This document shows positions 36,040 to 44,460 of a stretch of 64,000 nt of DNA, piece after piece. Under the pieces are notes generated by a model that ran no database searches, was not told the DNA's origin, and saw nothing but the letters and a program-made list of their open reading frames with translations. This DNA comes from a virus, in the IMG/VR virus record IMGVR_UViG_3300008952_000003, positions 62,001 to 126,000 of that record; one strand, given 5' to 3'. Made by a program: the position numbers and the translations under genes. Numbering within the stretch: the first letter of the stretch is position 1; each line of letters begins with the position of its first letter.

Positions 36040-36597
36040 ATGAACTATTTTTATTCACTATCCGCAGATTTCCCACAAGGCATAGATGGCGAAAAACTAC
36101 ACGATGAAATAGGGGGATCTATCGATATCAGCACAACAATAAATGGCATCACTATTTCTGGCGATACTGTGAAAATATCGTTTGATGAAGAGATCACCCT
36201 GGGCGAGAAAAACGACCTAGATCACATCGTAGCGACTTGCACGCCACCATCCTCTATAGATACAGCAAGAGAGGAGAAGCATTTCGAGATTGATCAAAAA
36301 ACTCATGAAATTATAGAAAGAGGGTTTCAGTTTGATGGGAAGGTGTTCAGTCTCGATATCAGATCTCAGATGGAGTGGGTTTTCTTGAAGTTGATGGAGG
36401 TGGAACAAATTTGGCCCGCAAGGATTCAAACTATTGATGGAGAGATATACTATTTGCAACAAGCAGATTTACACAACTTCGCCCTGGCCGCTTTTGATAA
36501 AATACGGCAAACATTCGACAGTTCGACAGCCCTAAAAGATGATATAAATATGTACTCGACAGAAGAAGAAATTCTCAGCATCGAAGATACGAGATAA
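36040..36597 (+). CDS. Fibre-associated protein, DUF4376-like C-terminus
   Basis: A 185-residue acidic protein following the fibre genes. Residues 1-80 are beta-rich; residues 95-165 (FDGKVFSLDIRSQMEW, then WPARIQTIDGEIYYL and ADLHNFALAAFDKIRQ) follow the pattern of DUF4376-type domains found in phage tail-fibre assembly proteins. Its place after the fibres supports a chaperone or minor fibre role. The family call is tentative. Confidence 0.5.
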   Translation: MNYFYSLSADFPQGIDGEKLHDEIGGSIDISTTINGITISGDTVKISFDEEITLGEKNDLDHIVATCTPPSSIDTAREEKHFEIDQKTHEIIERGFQFDGKVFSLDIRSQMEWVFLKLMEVEQIWPARIQTIDGEIYYLQQADLHNFALAAFDKIRQTFDSSTALKDDINMYSTEEEILSIEDTR

Positions 36598-36608
36598 TTG
36601 GAGTAAAA

Positions 36609-36887
36609 ATGTCTAGATCTAAGCCATCTAATTTGACAGAAAGGCCGAGAGGAAAGCACGATAATGATTTGCGAATGATTCGCAGATTTATGAAAAAGAT
36701 TAAAAAGTTCAGAATATTAGATGATTATAAAGAGACTCTGGTATTTGAAAAAGATTCTACAAAAAAGAGAAAAGCAAGAAAGAGAAGAAGAAAGGTTCTC
36801 GACAAATTGAGAGATGAGGAAAAGAAATCAATGGAAATCAATGATGAACTTCCCAAACTACCAAAAAAAAGAAAAACAAGAAGATAG
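36609..36887 (+). CDS. Ribosomal protein bS21-like protein
   Basis: A 92-residue, very basic protein with TTGGAGTAAAA before the ATG. Residues 22-60 align without gaps to bS21: RRFMKKIKK matches the RRFKR helix, ILDDYK matches the VLAEVR turn, VFEKDST matches the conserved FYEKPT, and KKRKARKRRRK matches the basic C-terminal helix. bS21 sits on the 30S platform near the anti-Shine-Dalgarno and affects mRNA choice; phage copies are known from metagenomic surveys. The N- and C-terminal ends (about 20 and 30 residues) are extensions. A generic basic DNA- or RNA-binding protein remains possible. Confidence 0.65.
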   Translation: MSRSKPSNLTERPRGKHDNDLRMIRRFMKKIKKFRILDDYKETLVFEKDSTKKRKARKRRRKVLDKLRDEEKKSMEINDELPKLPKKRKTRR

Positions 36888-36899
36888 AATTTTTAAAAA

Positions 36900-36908
36900 C
36901 TATTTATA
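36900..36908 (+). promoter_or_regulatory. Putative late promoter motif CTATTTATA
   Basis: AACTATTTATATTATT lies 40 bases before the ATG at 36940, a small gene that probably needs high late expression. Confidence 0.5.
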
Positions 36909-36939
36909 TTATTAAAAGAAACAATGGGAGTTTATTTAA

Positions 36940-37338
36940 ATGAGTGTATATCAATATAGAGCGGGATTGAATAATGTTGGATCCTACCAAGTTGGCGGAA
37001 CTCCGTATCTGACTGGCTCAACATTGGATGGCGGTGGCGCCGAAACTAAAATAGAATTTCCCAATGTAACAAAGAATATTTTGGTAGTCAATACTTCTGC
37101 CTCTGTTCCGATTAGAGTCCACTTTAATTCTCTTTCTGACGGAAATGTAGACGGCGGACATCACTTTTTTACACTTGAGGATAAAAAAGACAATGTAACC
37201 CTAAATAGCAAGTGTAAAGAGATATTCATATCAGTATTGGCGCCTGGATTTGACGGGTCTTTCGAGTTGGTTGCCGATCTAACCGGGATTAAATCTACTG
37301 AAATGTTCGTCCTAACTGGATCCGGACTTACAGAGTAG
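36940..37338 (+). CDS. Small virion protein, possible capsid decoration
   Basis: A 132-residue beta-rich protein opening MSVYQYRAGLNNVGSYQVGG. It has no enzymatic motif. It has its own promoter-like motif upstream and another downstream, and it sits right before the scaffold and major capsid genes. That setting and the compact beta composition suggest an abundant virion protein such as a capsid decoration or head-fibre base. This is inference from context. Confidence 0.55.
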   Translation: MSVYQYRAGLNNVGSYQVGGTPYLTGSTLDGGGAETKIEFPNVTKNILVVNTSASVPIRVHFNSLSDGNVDGGHHFFTLEDKKDNVTLNSKCKEIFISVLAPGFDGSFELVADLTGIKSTEMFVLTGSGLTE

Positions 37339-37405
37339 AAAAGATTTCAATTTATTTTTTATAAAACAAACTCTTTATAAAAAGGTCTTTTTATGTTTTA
37401 AAAGA

Positions 37406-37413
37406 CTATTTAT
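37406..37413 (+). promoter_or_regulatory. Putative late promoter motif CTATTTAT
   Basis: GACTATTTATCTG lies 40 bases before the scaffold ATG. A 7-base inverted repeat (37385-37391 with 37400-37406) ends at the first base of the motif. Confidence 0.5.
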
Positions 37414-37445
37414 CTGTGAGGTAATTTTTTTTAAGGAGTTCACAA

Positions 37446-38411
37446 ATGTCTTCACTTTTGGAACAAGCAATAATTGACGCATCGGCGCTAAAAGAAGCTG
37501 CTGTAAAAAATGCAGAAACAGCAATATTGAATAAATATTCAAGCGATATCAAGGAGGCCGTTGAGAGCCTCTTGGAGCAAGAAGATGAGGAGGTGCTAGA
37601 TCCCATAGATCCCGAGACACCAGACATTCCTCTTGCTGGTGCTCCCGCCGATAGCGCCGAAGAAGTTATTACTTTGGATTTTGAAGAATTGAAGGAAATG
37701 GCGGAAACCTTAGCGGAAAAAGATCAAGAACTGATTGGCTCGGAGTACGCACATTCTGCAGCTAGCGATGAGGAGGGACAATTGTCACCTCCCGAGACGG
37801 AAGTCGATAAAGTCGATGTAGATGTCGCGCTAGAAGAAGATATTGACCTGGCAGATTTGGATAATATCCTAGAAGAACTGGTTGTCGATATTGATCCTCG
37901 TAAATCCGGCTGGGCCGGAACTCCCGAAGAGGTTATGAATTATAAAGAAGAAATGGAACTCGCACACAGATCTTCAACTGCGGCTAAAGAAAAAGCCGAA
38001 GAACTTCAGTCTGCTGTCGAGAGACTTTCCGAAGAAAAACAAATTTTAAAAGATAAAAACACAAAGATTATTGAAGCCATAAAGGCTTTAAAAGAGAATT
38101 TTGATAAAGTAAATTTATCAAATGCAAGATTACTCTATACAAATCGCATTTTGACAAACGACTCCTTGAATGAGCGACAAAAACATAAAATTGTCGAAGC
38201 TTTGTCGAATGCTATTTCTATTGAGGAAGCAAAGGTTATTTTCGAGACTCTAGAAAGCGCAGTGGGTAGTGTATCAGGTAAAGCGCGACCACAATCACTC
38301 CGCGAGACTATTGAACGACCTTCTGCCACTTTACCTAGAAGAGCACCAGCTAGGAACATAGAAACTCCAGTAATGGAGAGAATGAAAATTCTAGCAGGTA
38401 TTAAAAACTAG
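37446..38411 (+). CDS. Prohead core scaffold protein (gp22-like)
   Basis: A 321-residue, acidic, largely helical protein directly before the capsid gene, as T4 gp22 is before gp23. It opens SSLLEQAIIDASALKEAAVK. A central acidic linker (residues 50-150) is followed by a coiled coil (about 180-225, EEKQILKDKNTKIIEAIKAL). The C-terminus, PVMERMKILAGIKN, is typical of T4-type scaffolds. It forms the internal core around which the capsid assembles and is then degraded by the protease. TTAAGGAGTTCACAA gives a good ribosome site. Confidence 0.8.
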   Translation: MSSLLEQAIIDASALKEAAVKNAETAILNKYSSDIKEAVESLLEQEDEEVLDPIDPETPDIPLAGAPADSAEEVITLDFEELKEMAETLAEKDQELIGSEYAHSAASDEEGQLSPPETEVDKVDVDVALEEDIDLADLDNILEELVVDIDPRKSGWAGTPEEVMNYKEEMELAHRSSTAAKEKAEELQSAVERLSEEKQILKDKNTKIIEAIKALKENFDKVNLSNARLLYTNRILTNDSLNERQKHKIVEALSNAISIEEAKVIFETLESAVGSVSGKARPQSLRETIERPSATLPRRAPARNIETPVMERMKILAGIKN

Positions 38412-38436
38412 ATAACAATTAGGAGAATATAAAAAA

Positions 38437-40176
38437 ATGTCTATTTTAAATAAATTAACTGAAGGTATCGTTCGACGCGATCTTTCTAAAGAAGGTGCCG
38501 CTCTTCTCTCCAAGTGGGAAAAGACTGGTCTTCTTGAGGGGATTTCTAATGAGCGTGCCAAACACGGAATGGCTTCGTTGCTCGAAAACCAAGCTAAAGA
38601 ACTTCTTCGCGAAGCCTCCACCATGGCAGGTGCCGGCGGCGGTGACGTTGAGGGTTTCGCTTCCGTAGCTTTCCCCATCGTCCGCCGCGTCTTCGGTGGT
38701 TTGATCGCAAACGATCTCGTCTCGGTTCAGCCGATGAGCTTGCCTTCTGGCCTCATCTTCTTCCTTGACTTCACACTTCACCCTCGTGATGGTGCCCGCC
38801 TTGATTCTGTTATTGGCGAGTCCGTTTACGGTGGTGGTGTTGTTGCTTCACAAATCACTGGTGGCGTCTCGCTCGCCGGTAACGAAGCAGAGCAGAGCTT
38901 TTATGCTCTGAACAATGGTTACTCCAGCCCGACTGGATCAGTTAGACCACTCGTACTAACTGATCTTGGAGCCGCTTCAGGTACTGTTGGCTCCGGCATT
39001 CCAGGTGACTGGACAGGTACGGGCCCCGGAGGCGCAGCCCTTGCTTCCCTCGGTGACCGCCTCGTCCGCTTCGATCCGGATATCGCTTCCGGCACTGCAG
39101 CATGCGTTGTTTCTGTGCCCCTCGCGACATTCACCGCTGGCCAGTTGAATATCAAGGATTATGTCACAATCACCCTTGATGATAACGCAGGCACAGTCGA
39201 TGCAACCCAGGTCCGCAGATTGACCCGCGACGATCCCAATACTGCAGCAAATATTCTGCTTGTAACATCAGATGGTACAAATACTATAACACTCTCTGGT
39301 ACTATGACCACTGCACCCAAAGGAGCTTCTTTTGTCATTGACGATGCGTTCCAGGCAGCAGGTGCTATTGGTTCTGTCGAAGGTATCGACGTCTGGGGTC
39401 TTGAGAATGAAGAACGTATCCCAGAAATCGACATCAAAGTCGATTCTGTGGCTGTGACCGCAAAGACCAAAAAGCTCAAAGCTAAGTGGACGCCTGAATT
39501 GGCACAAGACTTGAACGCTTATCATAATCTCGATGCAGAGGTTGAGTTGACTAGTATTCTGTCTGAGCACATTGCTCTTGAGATTGACCAAGAAATCTTG
39601 GAAGACCTTATCAAAGGTGCTACTGCTGAAACCCTGTTTTGGTCGCGACTTCCTGGAAAATTCGTGAATCGTGTCACTGGCGGCGCTCTGGATTCCGTAA
39701 CTAACGGCTTCCCAGACTTCACCGGCAACGTTAGCGAATGGTATGAGACCCTCGTCGAGACCATCAATGACGTCTCCGCACAGATCCACAGAAAGACACT
39801 TCGTGGTGGTGCCAACTTCATCGTTGTTTCGCCTGAAGTTGCAAACCTCCTCGAATTCACTGCTGGATTCCGTGGATCCGTCACTCACGATGATGATCGT
39901 GGGCAAGTTGGTGCAGTCAGAGTTGGCTCCTTGAGCAAGAAGTTTGACGTATATGTTGATCCTTACTTCCCGAGAAACGTTGTTCTCGCGGGTCGCAAAG
40001 GCTCCTCATTCCTCGAAAGTGGATACGTTTACGCTCCGTATGTGCCGCTCCAGATGACTCCTACCATTTTTGGTACTGAGGATTTCGTGCCGCGCAAAGG
40101 CGTCATGACTCGTTATGCCAAGAAAATGGTTCGTCCTGATATGTATGGACTTGTCATTGTTCAAGATCTTGTATAA
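38437..40176 (+). CDS. Major capsid protein (gp23-like)
   Basis: A 579-residue HK97-fold capsid protein of the T4 type. The N-terminal region (LTEGIVRRDLSKEGAALLSK) resembles the removable part of gp23, and LLRE-A at residues 56-60 fits a protease cut after Glu. FPIVRRVFGGLIANDLVSVQPM (about 79-100) is a gp23 hallmark. Codon use differs from its neighbours: arginine is mostly CGC/CGT rather than AGA/AGG, and CTC/CTT leucines are common, as expected for the most abundant protein. It is followed by a clear terminator. Confidence 0.9.
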   Translation: MSILNKLTEGIVRRDLSKEGAALLSKWEKTGLLEGISNERAKHGMASLLENQAKELLREASTMAGAGGGDVEGFASVAFPIVRRVFGGLIANDLVSVQPMSLPSGLIFFLDFTLHPRDGARLDSVIGESVYGGGVVASQITGGVSLAGNEAEQSFYALNNGYSSPTGSVRPLVLTDLGAASGTVGSGIPGDWTGTGPGGAALASLGDRLVRFDPDIASGTAACVVSVPLATFTAGQLNIKDYVTITLDDNAGTVDATQVRRLTRDDPNTAANILLVTSDGTNTITLSGTMTTAPKGASFVIDDAFQAAGAIGSVEGIDVWGLENEERIPEIDIKVDSVAVTAKTKKLKAKWTPELAQDLNAYHNLDAEVELTSILSEHIALEIDQEILEDLIKGATAETLFWSRLPGKFVNRVTGGALDSVTNGFPDFTGNVSEWYETLVETINDVSAQIHRKTLRGGANFIVVSPEVANLLEFTAGFRGSVTHDDDRGQVGAVRVGSLSKKFDVYVDPYFPRNVVLAGRKGSSFLESGYVYAPYVPLQMTPTIFGTEDFVPRKGVMTRYAKKMVRPDMYGLVIVQDLV

Positions 40177-40209
40177 TAGCCGAATAGCTACACAATAAGA
40201 GAATTAATG

Positions 40210-40240
40210 CCCTCCCACTTTTTGTGGGGGGGTTTTGTTT
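40210..40240 (+). terminator. Intrinsic terminator after the capsid gene
   Basis: CCCTCCCAC pairs with GTGGGGGGG (one G-U) around a TTTTT loop, followed by TTTTGTTT. This is a strong intrinsic terminator that isolates the capsid transcript. Confidence 0.85.
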
Positions 40241-40249
40241 ATCTAGAAA

Positions 40250-40258
40250 CTACTTAAT
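40250..40258 (+). promoter_or_regulatory. Putative late promoter motif CTACTTAAT
   Basis: AACTACTTAATCT lies just after the capsid terminator and 25 bases before the neck gene ATG, where a new promoter is needed. GGAGGAAAC is the ribosome site that follows. Confidence 0.5.
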
Positions 40259-40274
40259 CTAGGAGGAAACAACT

Positions 40275-41543
40275 ATGGCGCTACCGACATTAACCCCCGC
40301 AAGCCAGATGAGTAAAGCGATCTTGCCCCCCACGGGCAATGTGAATAACGTTTCCGCCGCTGTACCATATGGAATGTACACCGGATCGGCTGATTTTCTG
40401 TCCGGCGCCTCTGATCAGGTTGCTTATACTTATAAGAAACTGGGCGGCGATGTTTTGGATATCGAATTGAAGGCGGCAAATGTATATGCGAATTATGAAG
40501 AGGCGGTCTTAGAATATAGCTACCTGATAAATCTACATCAGACAAGAAATGTTCTTTCCGATGTCCTCGGCCAGGCAACTGGAACATTCGATCACCATGG
40601 CGAATCAAAAACGGGCCCAGAAAACGTAAATTTAAAATATCCACGAGTCATGTTCGAATACGCCAGGAGAGTTGGTGATGGAATATCTTTTGAAGCTAAC
40701 GTTGGTGGAACTATTCCGATATACTCGGCCTCCTTTAAATTAAAGGAAAATCAGCAGGACTACAATTTGCAATCAATAATCTCATCCTCAGCCGCCTCTG
40801 GCGTAGATCCAACCGGAAATGCCGTTCCATTTGCTGGAATAGTGGGAGATAAAAGAGTTATTGTAAAGAAAGTTTATTATAAGACGCCTCACGCTATGTG
40901 GAGGTTTTTTGGCTATTTTGGGGGCCTCAATGTGGTTGGAAATCTAAATTATTATGGACAGTTTACAGATGATTCATCATTCGAATTGGTGCCGACTTGG
41001 CAAAACAAACTTCAGGCAATGGCCTTTGAAGATAACTTATGGACAAGACTATCTCATTATTCATATGAACTGAAAAATAACCGATTAAGAATATATCCGA
41101 TTCCTCAAATATTGAGTACTTATTTGTATATGTGGGTCGAATTTTCAGTTATACCAAATAGCTGGGATGAGTCACCAGACTATGATTCTGGTACAGATGG
41201 AATTAACAATTTAAATACGGTTCCTTTTGACAACTTACCTTATAAGAATATCAATGCCATCGGAAAGCAGTGGATCAGGCGCTTCGCTCTTGCACTCTCG
41301 AAGGAGACCCTGGGCCAGATAAGAGGAAAGTTTCAGACAATACCAATTCCAGGAGAATCAGTAACTCTCAATGCTACTGATTTGTTATCGCAGGCAAAGG
41401 ATGAGCAAGAAAAATTGAGAACAGAGTTGAAGGAGATTATGGATCAACTGACATATGTGGAGATGGCAAAAAGTGATGCTGAGAAGGTCGAAGCAGTGGG
41501 ATCAATTCAGAAAACAATCCCAAGGCTGATATATCAAGGATAA
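40275..41543 (+). CDS. Neck protein (gp13-like)
   Basis: A 422-residue protein at the start of the neck module. The segment AYTYKKLGGDVLDIEL plus NYEEAVLEYSYLI (about 52-84) follows the pattern of gp13-type neck proteins of T4-like phages (xRKLGxPLxxVELT..Q..DAI.DAL). The following DVLGQATGTFDHHGESK and the Trp/Tyr-rich central part (RFFGYFGGLN) are not diagnostic to me. gp13 joins the head to the tail together with gp14. It is over 100 residues longer than T4 gp13. Call based on this pattern and the neighbours. Confidence 0.55.
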   Translation: MALPTLTPASQMSKAILPPTGNVNNVSAAVPYGMYTGSADFLSGASDQVAYTYKKLGGDVLDIELKAANVYANYEEAVLEYSYLINLHQTRNVLSDVLGQATGTFDHHGESKTGPENVNLKYPRVMFEYARRVGDGISFEANVGGTIPIYSASFKLKENQQDYNLQSIISSSAASGVDPTGNAVPFAGIVGDKRVIVKKVYYKTPHAMWRFFGYFGGLNVVGNLNYYGQFTDDSSFELVPTWQNKLQAMAFEDNLWTRLSHYSYELKNNRLRIYPIPQILSTYLYMWVEFSVIPNSWDESPDYDSGTDGINNLNTVPFDNLPYKNINAIGKQWIRRFALALSKETLGQIRGKFQTIPIPGESVTLNATDLLSQAKDEQEKLRTELKEIMDQLTYVEMAKSDAEKVEAVGSIQKTIPRLIYQG

Positions 41544-41546
41544 AAC

Positions 41547-42422
41547 ATGAGCAGTGAAAAAGAAAAGTTTCAGGGTTTTCGTCCTTATTTTAAGGAAGAC
41601 CTCTTAGATGACAGTCGAGTTCCATTGAAGGAGATCTCCCTGATGCCATCAACAGTGGAAACTATTGATCTGGCCCTTTTTGATTGGGTTAGTGAAACAA
41701 TGGATTTATATTGCACGACCAATGAGGGATGGAAGAAAGTTCCTATTATATGGTCGATGCCCGAGAGATCATTTCAGATAAAAGACAATAAAGATTTGAG
41801 AAATTCTAATAATATCTTCACGCTCCCCGTGATATCAATCGAGAGAAAATCTTTAATAAAGGATCCAAGCATGAAAGGCGTTGCATGGGCCCATTTACCA
41901 CAATATAATGATCCTCGCGGAGGAACTATAGAGGTATCCAGGAGAATTCAGCAAGATAAGACGTCGAACTTTGCTAATGCCACATCGCAAAGAAAGTTTA
42001 AACAGCAAAATTTCCCATTTAATAACAAGAAAGTAGTCTACGAAACGGTCACAATGCCAATTCCCACATATGTGGTAGCAACTTATTCTTTGGTCATTAG
42101 CACTGAATATCAGCAACAAATGAACGAGATTTTTACTCCATTTTTAACGACCACTGGACAAATTAACAATTTCTTTATACATAGAGACGGGCACAAGTTC
42201 GAAGGATTCATTCAGAATGATCCATCTCTGGATAACAATTTATCAGACTTAGCAGAAAAAGAAAGAAAGTTTAAAACTACGATTGATTTAAAAGTATTGG
42301 GGTATTTGTTGAGCGCCGGCAAGAACGACGAACGCCCCAAAATTACGATCAGGGAGAATGCGGTAGAGGTTCGTATGCCGAGAGAGAGAGTTATATTTGG
42401 GGATAAAAAGGAATATAAATAA
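41547..42422 (+). CDS. Neck/tail-completion protein, possibly gp15-like
   Basis: A 291-residue protein three bases downstream of the gp13-like gene. The segment PTYVVATYSLVISTEYQQQM and NEIFTPFLTTTGQINNFF (about 170-205) resembles the pattern of proximal tail-terminator/sheath-stabiliser proteins, in which a strand is followed by a helix that contacts the tail end. The length is near T4 gp15 (272). The order here would be 13-15-14 rather than 13-14-15. The call is tentative; a neck role is the safer statement. Confidence 0.45.
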   Translation: MSSEKEKFQGFRPYFKEDLLDDSRVPLKEISLMPSTVETIDLALFDWVSETMDLYCTTNEGWKKVPIIWSMPERSFQIKDNKDLRNSNNIFTLPVISIERKSLIKDPSMKGVAWAHLPQYNDPRGGTIEVSRRIQQDKTSNFANATSQRKFKQQNFPFNNKKVVYETVTMPIPTYVVATYSLVISTEYQQQMNEIFTPFLTTTGQINNFFIHRDGHKFEGFIQNDPSLDNNLSDLAEKERKFKTTIDLKVLGYLLSAGKNDERPKITIRENAVEVRMPRERVIFGDKKEYK

Positions 42423-43255
42423 TGGCGGATGATGAAAAAAAGTGGAGCAGACCGTCGAACCCGCCACCGCCTCTTTTTTTGGGCGAGAGCGAAAGAAACT
42501 TAGTTAAGCAAGTTAACGATGAACTGATAGAGCGAGTCATCGGCCAGGCTATCACTTACCTCCCTATTTCCATGGAGAGGACAAATTTTCATCCACTTTA
42601 CGGCGAAGCGATAGAAAAAAGTTTCATGCCCCCAGTTAGAGTCTACGCGCTTGTGGAATTTCCGGGAATAACCACAACAACTGATCACTATGGGTTGGAT
42701 AAGGAATATCCAATAACGGTTAGATTTCACGAAAGAAGGCTTTTTGAAGATCAGGATTTGTACATCCGAGAAGGTGATTATATTCAATATGGAACATCAT
42801 TTTTTGAAATTGTATCTCTGAAGGAGGACCGCCAGCTTTTTGGCCAGGTTGAACATCTTTTCCAGATCGAGGCCAAATGTATAAAGACCAGAAAAGGACT
42901 CATAGATCTGGATGTGCTCCCACCTGAGACGATTTCTGCAATCATTGAAAGTTCGGACTCTGAATCTGCATCAACCTCTGGCGGCGGCCCATCATCAACA
43001 CCCACCCAGGTCGTGAGAGTGTGCTATGTGAATGATGCTACAGTGCTCCTAGCGGCAGATACGTCGCTCAATGGGTTTCTGGGCGTGGGAGAATTGTCAC
43101 TTACCACCGCAGCAGTATATGAAGACGGCCTGCGTCAAAAATTAACAGGACTCCCGGCAACTGGTGATTATTATATCGATGATGGCACCTTGTATAGTGT
43201 TATGGATATTGAGATCGACCAACGTGTTTTATTGGAGGTCTTGACTTTGGTATGA
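42422..43255 (+). CDS. Neck protein (gp14-like)
   Basis: A 277-residue protein; its ATG overlaps the previous TAA (TAATG). Residues 20-160 follow the gp14 pattern: ERNLVKQVNDELIERVIG, YLPISMER, a DPxYGE-like HPLYGEAIEKSF, FHERRLFED, and IREGDYIQYGTSFFEIVSL. gp14 helps seal the filled head. The last 110 residues add a Ser/Gly linker (about 178-195) and a small beta domain not expected from T4. Its stop overlaps the ATG of the YeaH-like gene, so the neck genes and the stress-protein trio share a transcript. Confidence 0.65.
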   Translation: MADDEKKWSRPSNPPPPLFLGESERNLVKQVNDELIERVIGQAITYLPISMERTNFHPLYGEAIEKSFMPPVRVYALVEFPGITTTTDHYGLDKEYPITVRFHERRLFEDQDLYIREGDYIQYGTSFFEIVSLKEDRQLFGQVEHLFQIEAKCIKTRKGLIDLDVLPPETISAIIESSDSESASTSGGGPSSTPTQVVRVCYVNDATVLLAADTSLNGFLGVGELSLTTAAVYEDGLRQKLTGLPATGDYYIDDGTLYSVMDIEIDQRVLLEVLTLV

Positions 43256-44460
43256 GTACTTTTCGTGAACATAAATCAGTTGCAGACCGGTCGGCATCGG
43301 ACAGGAAGAGACACAAACATAAGATCGAGAAAGCACTCCGAGAGGGAATCAAGGATGTAGTCGCCGATGAATCCATTATCGGCCAGGACGGCAAAAAGAG
43401 AATAAAGATTCCAGTAAAAGGAATCAAGGAATATCAATTTATATATGGTGAGAATAAAGACAATAATAAAGCCGGCTCAGCCGGCGATAAACAAGTCAAA
43501 AAGGGTCAAATTTTAAGAAAAAAGCCACGAAAGGGAAAAGGCAAAGCCCCCGGTAAGAAAGGCAGTGACGAGCCGGGAGAAGAATATTACGAAGTAGAAA
43601 TAACTCTAGAAGAGTTGGCAGAATATTTATTTGATAATTTGGATTTGCCTGATTTACAAAAAAAGAAGTTTAGGTTTATTAAAGATAAAAAACTCAAAAG
43701 ACGCGGCTACCGAAAGAAGGGAATCAGAACTAGACTATCGAAGAAAGAAACGATAAAAAGAAAGATAAGAAGAAAAAAGAGAGCCATAGCTTCCGGAGCC
43801 TTTGATCCCGAGGGTGAAGAGAGATTCCCATTCCACCAGGATGACTTGAAATATAAACATATGAAAATAAAGAATGTTGAGAATAGCTCAGCAGTCGTCT
43901 TCTTTCTTATGGATGTATCAGGGTCTATGGACAAAAATAAGAAATATTTAGCACGAAGTTTTTATTTCCTACTGTATCAGTTCTTGAGATATCGATATGA
44001 GAATATTGATGTGGTTTTTATATCTCATTCAACAGAAGCTAAGGAAGTTGGCGAATCGGAATTCTTTGAAAGGGCCACTTCCGGAGGAACTCTAATGTCT
44101 TCAGCCCTCCAGATGGAAAAAGACATCATAGAGAAAAGATATCATCCGTCTTCATGGAATATTTATACTTTTTATTGCGGCGACGGAGAAAATTGGACCA
44201 TTGATAATGCAAAATCAATAGACTTGATAAAGTCGTTGGCAGAGGTTAATCAAATGGTGTGCTATGCAGAAATTAATCCGTTCTTCGCTTCCGGGTCAGA
44301 TAATGATACATTTTTTGTGTTACGCCCGGAAAATGACCCTAATAGTATTTGGTCACGCTTAGGAGTACTTGAAGGTGGGAACATAAAGATGGTAAGAATG
44401 GCCACTCCCGAAGATATCTGGCCATCTTTTCAGAAACTGTTTGGGGGTGATATTTCATGA
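43252..44460 (+). CDS. yeaH: YeaH/DUF444 family protein with VWA domain
   Basis: A 402-residue homologue of bacterial YeaH/YhbH (about 425 residues in E. coli). The N-terminal half is very basic (KKPRKGKGKAPGKKG; KKRRGYRKKG-type stretches), as in the family. The C-terminal half is a von Willebrand A domain with MIDAS motif DVSGSMD (221-227), T280 in SGGT and D311 in CGDGEN. In bacteria the gene travels with prkA and spoVR and is induced in stationary phase or starvation. Here it starts at an ATGA overlap with a neck gene and overlaps the SpoVR gene. A VWA protein beside an AAA+ protein suggests a MoxR-VWA-like working pair. Confidence 0.9.
   Translation: MSTFREHKSVADRSASDRKRHKHKIEKALREGIKDVVADESIIGQDGKKRIKIPVKGIKEYQFIYGENKDNNKAGSAGDKQVKKGQILRKKPRKGKGKAPGKKGSDEPGEEYYEVEITLEELAEYLFDNLDLPDLQKKKFRFIKDKKLKRRGYRKKGIRTRLSKKETIKRKIRRKKRAIASGAFDPEGEERFPFHQDDLKYKHMKIKNVENSSAVVFFLMDVSGSMDKNKKYLARSFYFLLYQFLRYRYENIDVVFISHSTEAKEVGESEFFERATSGGTLMSSALQMEKDIIEKRYHPSSWNIYTFYCGDGENWTIDNAKSIDLIKSLAEVNQMVCYAEINPFFASGSDNDTFFVLRPENDPNSIWSRLGVLEGGNIKMVRMATPEDIWPSFQKLFGGDIS

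Noticed and set aside
37385-37406. Inverted repeat GTCTTTT/AAAAGAC as a terminator
   Set aside because: The stem is short and AT-rich and is followed by the promoter-like motif, not by a T tract.
39268-39906. Long open frame (about 210 codons) on the minus strand opposite the capsid gene
   Set aside because: It mirrors the codon bias of the capsid gene, has no ribosome site and encodes no recognisable domain. The same holds for other minus-strand frames such as 5439-5957.
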